This document shows, piece by piece, positions 33,901-36,957 of a DNA stretch of 36,957 nt (positions are counted from its first letter, which is position 1; every line of letters starts with the position of its first letter). A program made the position numbers and the translations under genes. The stretch lies in the NCBI GenBank assembly GCA_035353855.1, contig DAOQAK010000042.1, positions 1 through 36,957 of the forward strand, written 5' to 3'. The notes beneath the pieces are model-generated. The model did not search any database. It was given only the letters and a program-made list of their open reading frames with translations, and was not told the DNA's origin. The DNA is from Bacteroidales bacterium (GTDB taxonomy: Bacteria; Bacteroidota; Bacteroidia; Bacteroidales; CG2-30-32-10).

Positions 33901-35853
33901 ATTATGGATGTTACAGCACCTATAGCATTAACGCAAAATATCACTGTAGAGCTTGATAACAGCGGAGCTGCATATATCACACCTTCGATGATAAATAATG
34001 GAAGTTATGATGCTTGCGGACCAGTTGCTCTTGCAATTGATAAGAAAGATTTTAGTTGTGCTGATTTAGGCTCTAACACTGTAACATTAACCGTTACTGA
34101 TTTAAGCGGAAATACAGCATCTGCACCTGCAATTGTAACCGTTGTTGATATTACCAACCCTATAGTATCTACAAAAAATATAATTGTTCAGCTTGACGAA
34201 AATGGTAATGCAGCAATAGCTCCGGCTGATGTAAATAATGGTTCTGCAGATGCTTGTGGAATTGTATCAATGAGTGTTATTCCAAATGCTTTCAACTGTA
34301 GTAACATTGGCGATAATACTGTTACCCTGACTGCATCTGATGCCAGCGGAAACACTTCTTCAAATACTGCAATAGTAACTATTGAAGATAAAGTTGCACC
34401 TTTTGTAATTACCAGGAATGCAACTGTTCAGCTTGATGCTAATGGAACTGCTGCCATTACAGTAGATGATATAAATAATGGAAGCCACGATGCATGCGGT
34501 ATTGCAAGCGTTGTTGTTGATAAAATGAATTTCGATTGTTCCAATTTAGGCGACAATACTGTTACTTTAACCGTTACTGATGTTAATGGAAATGTAGCTT
34601 CTGCAACTGCAATTGTAAGTGTGCAGGATAATATTGCCCCGGTTATTACATGTCCGGCTGATATTACTGTAACTGCTATGAGCAATGATTGCACGCCTAA
34701 TGTATCATGGGCTAGTGTGATTGCCAGCGATAATTGTACATTCAGCATAAACAGCAATTATAATTCAGGTGATGAATTCCCTGTTGGAACTACTGTTGTT
34801 ACTTATACTGTAACTGATAAATCGGGAAATGCAGCATCATGTTCATTTAATGTTACTGTAATTCCGGAACCTTTAGTTGCAAGTATTTCAGTGAAAACAT
34901 TTGTAGGTGGATATAATGTTTCATGTAATGGCGCCAAGGATGGAGAAGCTACTGTTACTGTAAACGGAGGTTGTTTGCCCTATACATACACATGGATTAC
35001 AGTTCCGGTTCAAACAACTGCAACTGCAACAGGTCTTGGTGCTGGAAACTATACTGTAAATGTTACCGATGCTAACGGAACCATGATTTCACAAAGTATT
35101 ACATTAACAGAACCAACTGTATTGGTTGCTAATGCTGGTGCAAATACAACTGTATATTATGGATATACTCCAATGAGTTGTGCAACACTTAACGCTACAG
35201 CTGGCGGTGCTGTTGCTCCTTATACATATATGTGGAGTACAGGTGCTACAACAGCTACAATTACTGTATGTCCGAATACTACTACCACATACATATTAAC
35301 TGTAAAAGATGTTAACGGATGTGTAGCTACCAGCCAGGTGAAAGTATGTGTGATAGATGTAAGATGCGAAAAAGGCGGTAATGCTATCATTACAGGTACC
35401 GGCAATAAAGTTTTGGTTTGTCATGTTCCATCAGGAAATATAAAGAAAGCAAACACTATTTGTATTGACCCGATTGATGTTCCTTCACACCTTGCACATG
35501 GCGATGCTTTAGGTTCATGCGGTACTATGGCATCATGTGTAACAAATGGAAAAGTTGATGACAATTACTTTGAAGAAATTTCTGAAGAAGGTGTATCGGT
35601 ACTTGTTTATCCAAACCCATTCGACTATAAAACCACCATCAGTTTCAGTGTACCAGAAACAAGCAATGTAACTCTTGTTGTTTATGACATTACAGGAAGA
35701 ATAGTTGCCAAGTTATATGATGGCGTTGCTGAAAACAACATGTCGCACGAAATGACATTTGATGCCGGTAACCTTGGTGAAGGAGTTTATTTCTATAAAC
35801 TTATTTCACAGGATGGCGATGTAGTTACAGGTAAAATGGTAATGAACCGTTAG
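30943..35853 (+). CDS. Large T9SS-secreted surface protein with HYR, Ig-like and SprB-type repeats
   Basis: A 1636-aa modular surface protein. A signal peptide (~1-34, ending NSFSQ) precedes an N-terminal beta domain (~40-310, unrecognised). PKD/Ig-like modules follow at ~325-585. A first 80-residue repeat (587-666) is followed by four HYR-type modules (~667-993), three more 80-residue repeats (994-1233) and a fifth HYR module (~1234-1310). An SprB-type repeat comes next (~1310-1395, VSCNGAKDGEATVTVNGGC), then another Ig-like module and a VCHVPSGN...CIDP...HLAHGD-LG-C motif near 1488-1525. A type A T9SS sorting domain ends the protein (~1550-1636; YPNPFDYKTTISF, LGEGVYFYKL, MVMNR). It is likely an adhesin or surface-layer component. 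The start ATG 30943 begins the signal peptide; ATG 30928 is possible. Confidence 0.9.
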   Translation: MKTKRNILKLKTYLFISVVFLYTLFSVNSFSQILSNNAFLKGNYVEVGISPCGTFGSSIAPPSGYHPRGNGYPGLGFVADPAKDGWAVGTPNFIGDYFLPGTPEEGWGLTVNGVNYNNNLICSSNNIPGSIINYNMSSTEVSATWQGIVAGLSITARTYMPLNSLYFITEVTIVNTSASTINNVYYMRNVDPDQEQPLTGNFVTNNAVISQNPNSCNRALARATGLTYGSYLGLGSIDSRAKVTYGGFSNRSALGIWNGTGLFTSGSNQADQAISIAFNLGNLAPNQVVKFAYAYILSEVDLNTALAATNVNFNIGNVNYTTGSNANICSGTGVPITLTNTGTYTSWTWTPTTGLNTYTGTSVIANITSPTTYTATGSGTCGSIQISITLNPVAAPAVGNAGTITGPSKIILGSTGNNYSIPVVRGATSYNWTLPPGSVVTAGANTNSITFNASNTSWCGDVVVTPINNCNTGGSATKAVCLGNELFTGIVTSPLCSGQSLNVTYTASGIFAAGNIFTVQLSDATGNFTTPVSIGSLTSTALSGSIPVTIPSGLTSGTAYRIRVTANSPVLNGIDNGSNITINPVPVVLTKSFTTQLDASGNASIVANDVNNGSGDACGIAAISVSPNTFTCANIGNNNVTLTVTDVNGNSASATAVVTVQDKVAPVITCPGDQTQNATQMSGAYINDFRGLVTVTDNCDNAPVLTQLPIHTPLTQLGVPVPVTITATDASGNTSSCTFNVTLVDVTAPTIICGPDMNISIANSDCSWILSGISPSAWDIYDPNPVITFNPPLGTVFNGPQTIALTCTATDHSGNASSCTMNITLKDVQAPAIYGTYPRYASVNENCQAVLDNFIPSLTIHDDCDANPLVTQVPPAGTLISSNTVVVITASDLYGNTSTAHINVSLRDEIAPVIVCPATQTINADDKCKAVLPDYRTLATVTDNCQIESIEQMPAPGTVLTYGVQNVLLRATDKEDNQSFCMFEVNIMDVTAPIALTQNITVELDNSGAAYITPSMINNGSYDACGPVALAIDKKDFSCADLGSNTVTLTVTDLSGNTASAPAIVTVVDITNPIVSTKNIIVQLDENGNAAIAPADVNNGSADACGIVSMSVIPNAFNCSNIGDNTVTLTASDASGNTSSNTAIVTIEDKVAPFVITRNATVQLDANGTAAITVDDINNGSHDACGIASVVVDKMNFDCSNLGDNTVTLTVTDVNGNVASATAIVSVQDNIAPVITCPADITVTAMSNDCTPNVSWASVIASDNCTFSINSNYNSGDEFPVGTTVVTYTVTDKSGNAASCSFNVTVIPEPLVASISVKTFVGGYNVSCNGAKDGEATVTVNGGCLPYTYTWITVPVQTTATATGLGAGNYTVNVTDANGTMISQSITLTEPTVLVANAGANTTVYYGYTPMSCATLNATAGGAVAPYTYMWSTGATTATITVCPNTTTTYILTVKDVNGCVATSQVKVCVIDVRCEKGGNAIITGTGNKVLVCHVPSGNIKKANTICIDPIDVPSHLAHGDALGSCGTMASCVTNGKVDDNYFEEISEEGVSVLVYPNPFDYKTTISFSVPETSNVTLVVYDITGRIVAKLYDGVAENNMSHEMTFDAGNLGEGVYFYKLISQDGDVVTGKMVMNR
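32701..34641 (+). repeat. Four exactly 240-bp (80-codon) repeat units in the HYR protein
   Basis: Units occupy 32701-32940, 33922-34161, 34162-34401 and 34402-34641. Each is exactly 80 codons, with the shared pattern VQLD-NG-A-I---DVNNGS-DACGI, then F-C-N-GDNTVTLTVTD--GN-AS-TAIVTV-D--AP. The last three are directly tandem; the first is separated from them by four HYR modules of slightly different length (82-83 codons). Confidence 0.85.
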
Positions 35854-35880
35854 AATTCATATCATATTTGTTTTTTTTAA

Positions 35881-35914
35881 GGGTCTCATCTTAAGTGGTG
35901 AGGCTCTTTTTTTT
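35881..35914 (+). terminator. Rho-independent terminator of the HYR-protein unit
   Basis: GGGTCTCATC (35881-35890) pairs with GGTGAGGCTC (35897-35906) over 10 bp including three G-U pairs, loop TTAAGT, followed by T8. Confidence 0.8.
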
Positions 35915-35928
35915 CAGTTATAAGTGTA

Positions 35929-36350
35929 GGTTTAAGGCAACTGGTCTGGTTGAAATTAAAATGTTATATGTCTTTTTACCAATGACGATTCACCATTGAC
36001 TTGGCTAGTTGCTAAGACTTTCAACCATTGACTTTTTAAATAGAAAATAGATAATAGTATATATAAAATTGAAGTCTTAGGTTGTATGTTTAGGGCAACT
36101 GGCTAGGTTGAATGTTATTTGTTGATGGAGGTTTAACCATAAACTTATGACCTTTGACTTGGCTAGTTGCTAAGACTTTCAACCATTGACTTTTTATAGA
36201 AAATAGATAATAGTAAGTAGTAAATAGATGTCCGCCAAGGCGGATTAGTAGTAGGTTTAAGGCAACTGGTTTGGTTGAATGTAAAATGTGATTTGTAGAA
36301 AAACTTTTAACTTAAAACTATTGACCTAACCAGTTGCCCAACCTGTCAAC
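35929..36350. repeat. Three-unit array of ~160-bp noncoding repeats, each with an internal inverted repeat
   Basis: GGCAACTGG begins three related units at 35936, 36094 and 36261. Each unit is GGCAACTGG-TGGTTGAA, a variable middle, then a reverse-complementary arm (TTGACTTGGCTAGTTGCT or GACCTAACCAGTTGCC). In unit 3 the arms match 14 of 15 bases. In units 1 and 2 the mismatches are largely G-U compatible. Units 1 and 2 also share a 62-64 base block (35996-36059 and 36154-36215) identical apart from a 2-base indel. A perfect palindrome TCCGCC-AA-GGCGGA sits at 36231-36244 between units 2 and 3. No ORF of note crosses the array. Confidence 0.75.
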
Positions 36351-36404
36351 ATATAACAAACAAGATGTCTCCAATTATAGGAATTTTTTTGCTCCATCCT
36401 TTAC

Positions 36405-36438
36405 AGTCTTTCCAAGTTTTTTAAAACTTGGAGAGACT
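36405..36438. repeat. 34-bp near-perfect palindrome
   Basis: AGTCTTTCCAAGTTTT (36405-36420) and AAAACTTGGAGAGACT (36423-36438) pair at 15 of 16 positions around TT. It is too symmetric to be chance and lacks an immediate T-run, so a dispersed palindromic repeat is more likely than a terminator. The rest of 36351-36540 contains only short CTGTC(A/T)GA repeats. Confidence 0.7.
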
Positions 36439-36540
36439 TAAACCCAGGCTCTTTTTTTTGAAAAGTGCAGTAGGGGAAAATAAAACCCCTGTCTGAGATT
36501 TGAAAAATACTGTCAGAAAATATGAAATCACTGTCAGAGA

Positions 36541-36957
36541 TTACCGGATAAGTGTTTTCAGAACGACACTTTCTTTTTCTGATTGCAAACGGAATATATA
36601 CACTCCATAACTAAAAAGATGAGAAGAAATTGTTAAAGGGTTATTGCTGTCAAGTACATTAATATTTTGATTATATATCATTTTTCCTGTAATATCGAAA
36701 ATATTTAGAATAAGGTTTTCACTTTTTCCGGGATCAATAAATAAATTTATATTATCATCATAAGAAGAAAGAGTCATTGACAGATGGCTGTCTTTATTAC
36801 AAGAAGTAACAGCAATTTTAGAATAAGAAAACTTTCCATCAAAATCAGTTTGTTTAAGACGATAATAAGAAATACCACTGTAAGGTTCGCTATCAATATA
36901 TGAATAATGCGAATCAAGGGTTAAAAATTAAATAAATAAAAGCAGCGGCAATTTTAC
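36541..36957 (-). pseudogene. C-terminal remnant of a T9SS cargo protein
   Basis: Reading the minus strand from the window edge, the frame is closed by TAA at 36928-36930 and is then open for 128 codons to TAA at 36541-36543. The residues after the stop read TLDSHYSYIDSEPYSGISYY and RLKQTDFDGKFSYSKI, the signature that precedes T9SS domains in very many Bacteroidota proteins. A type A sorting domain follows (LNIFDITGKMIYNQ, FSYGVYIFRL, VVLKTLIR). The first in-frame ATG (36777) lies inside the domain, so no sensible complete gene exists. The upstream portion is either beyond the window with a stop or frameshift, or deleted. Confidence 0.65.

Noticed and set aside
35929..36350. CRISPR array
   Set aside because: Repeats are about 60-160 bases, diverged, only three in number, and spacer-like segments are of unequal length; no cas gene is present.
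36472..36490. AGGGG/CCCCT hairpin as terminator of the T9SS remnant
   Set aside because: The stem is only 5 bp with a 9-base loop and no T-run follows on the minus strand.

Overview
The window (about 37 kb, AT-rich, roughly one third G+C) looks like a chromosomal segment of a Bacteroidota bacterium, most likely Bacteroidales-like or Marinilabiliales-like. Four things point there. Secreted proteins end in type IX secretion (T9SS) sorting domains. At least five genes are preceded by the Bacteroidota promoter pair TTTG-N18-21-TAnnTTTG instead of a sigma70 -35/-10 pair. Shine-Dalgarno sequences are mostly absent. The gene families (ComEC without a metallo-beta-lactamase domain, DUF1573, the ~460-aa arginine decarboxylase) are typical of the phylum. 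TAA dominates as stop codon; among intact genes only surE clearly ends in TGA. I see no phage, intact insertion sequence, CRISPR array or rRNA.

Layout. 1-840: a short signal-peptide ORF, a noncoding stretch with two overlapping inverted repeats, and a small lipoprotein gene. 841-6399 (minus): two adjacent transcription units, spoIID-like/comEC and surE/small membrane protein/lpxB. 6534-9048: a secreted beta-propeller/transglutaminase protein, a SnoaL/NTF2-like protein, a stand-alone HPt phosphotransfer protein and tRNA-Asp(GTC). 9049-9510 is noncoding, with a REP-like palindrome pair and a probable promoter. 9511-13625: two tandem DUF1573 genes (the second interrupted by an in-frame TGA exactly at a conserved Cys codon), a PLP aminotransferase, and a secreted subtilase with a T9SS C-terminal domain. 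13659-16456: tRNA-dihydrouridine synthase (minus), then dapB-dapA for lysine/diaminopimelate synthesis. 16737-19109: hypE-hypA-hypB, part of the [NiFe]-hydrogenase maturation set. 19104-21267 (minus): an ArsB/CitM-type ion permease and a TPR protein. 21378-27800 (minus): probable operon ftsK-lolA-EEP phosphatase-uvrB. 27923-30142 (minus): a secreted GLPGLI/DUF4412-like protein and arginine decarboxylase. 30465-35853: a small secreted protein followed by a 1636-aa surface protein made of HYR, Ig-like and SprB-type repeats with a T9SS domain. 35854-36540 is noncoding and repeat-rich. 36541-36957 is the C-terminal remnant of another T9SS cargo gene, broken by a stop.

Functionally this is mostly housekeeping (cell division, DNA repair, lipid A, lysine, polyamine precursor, tRNA modification) mixed with cell-surface and secretion functions. 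The most unusual observations are the TGA-for-Cys DUF1573 copy, the three-unit inverted-repeat array downstream of the HYR protein, and the four exactly 80-codon repeats inside that protein. I did not find a clear new defence or mobile system.
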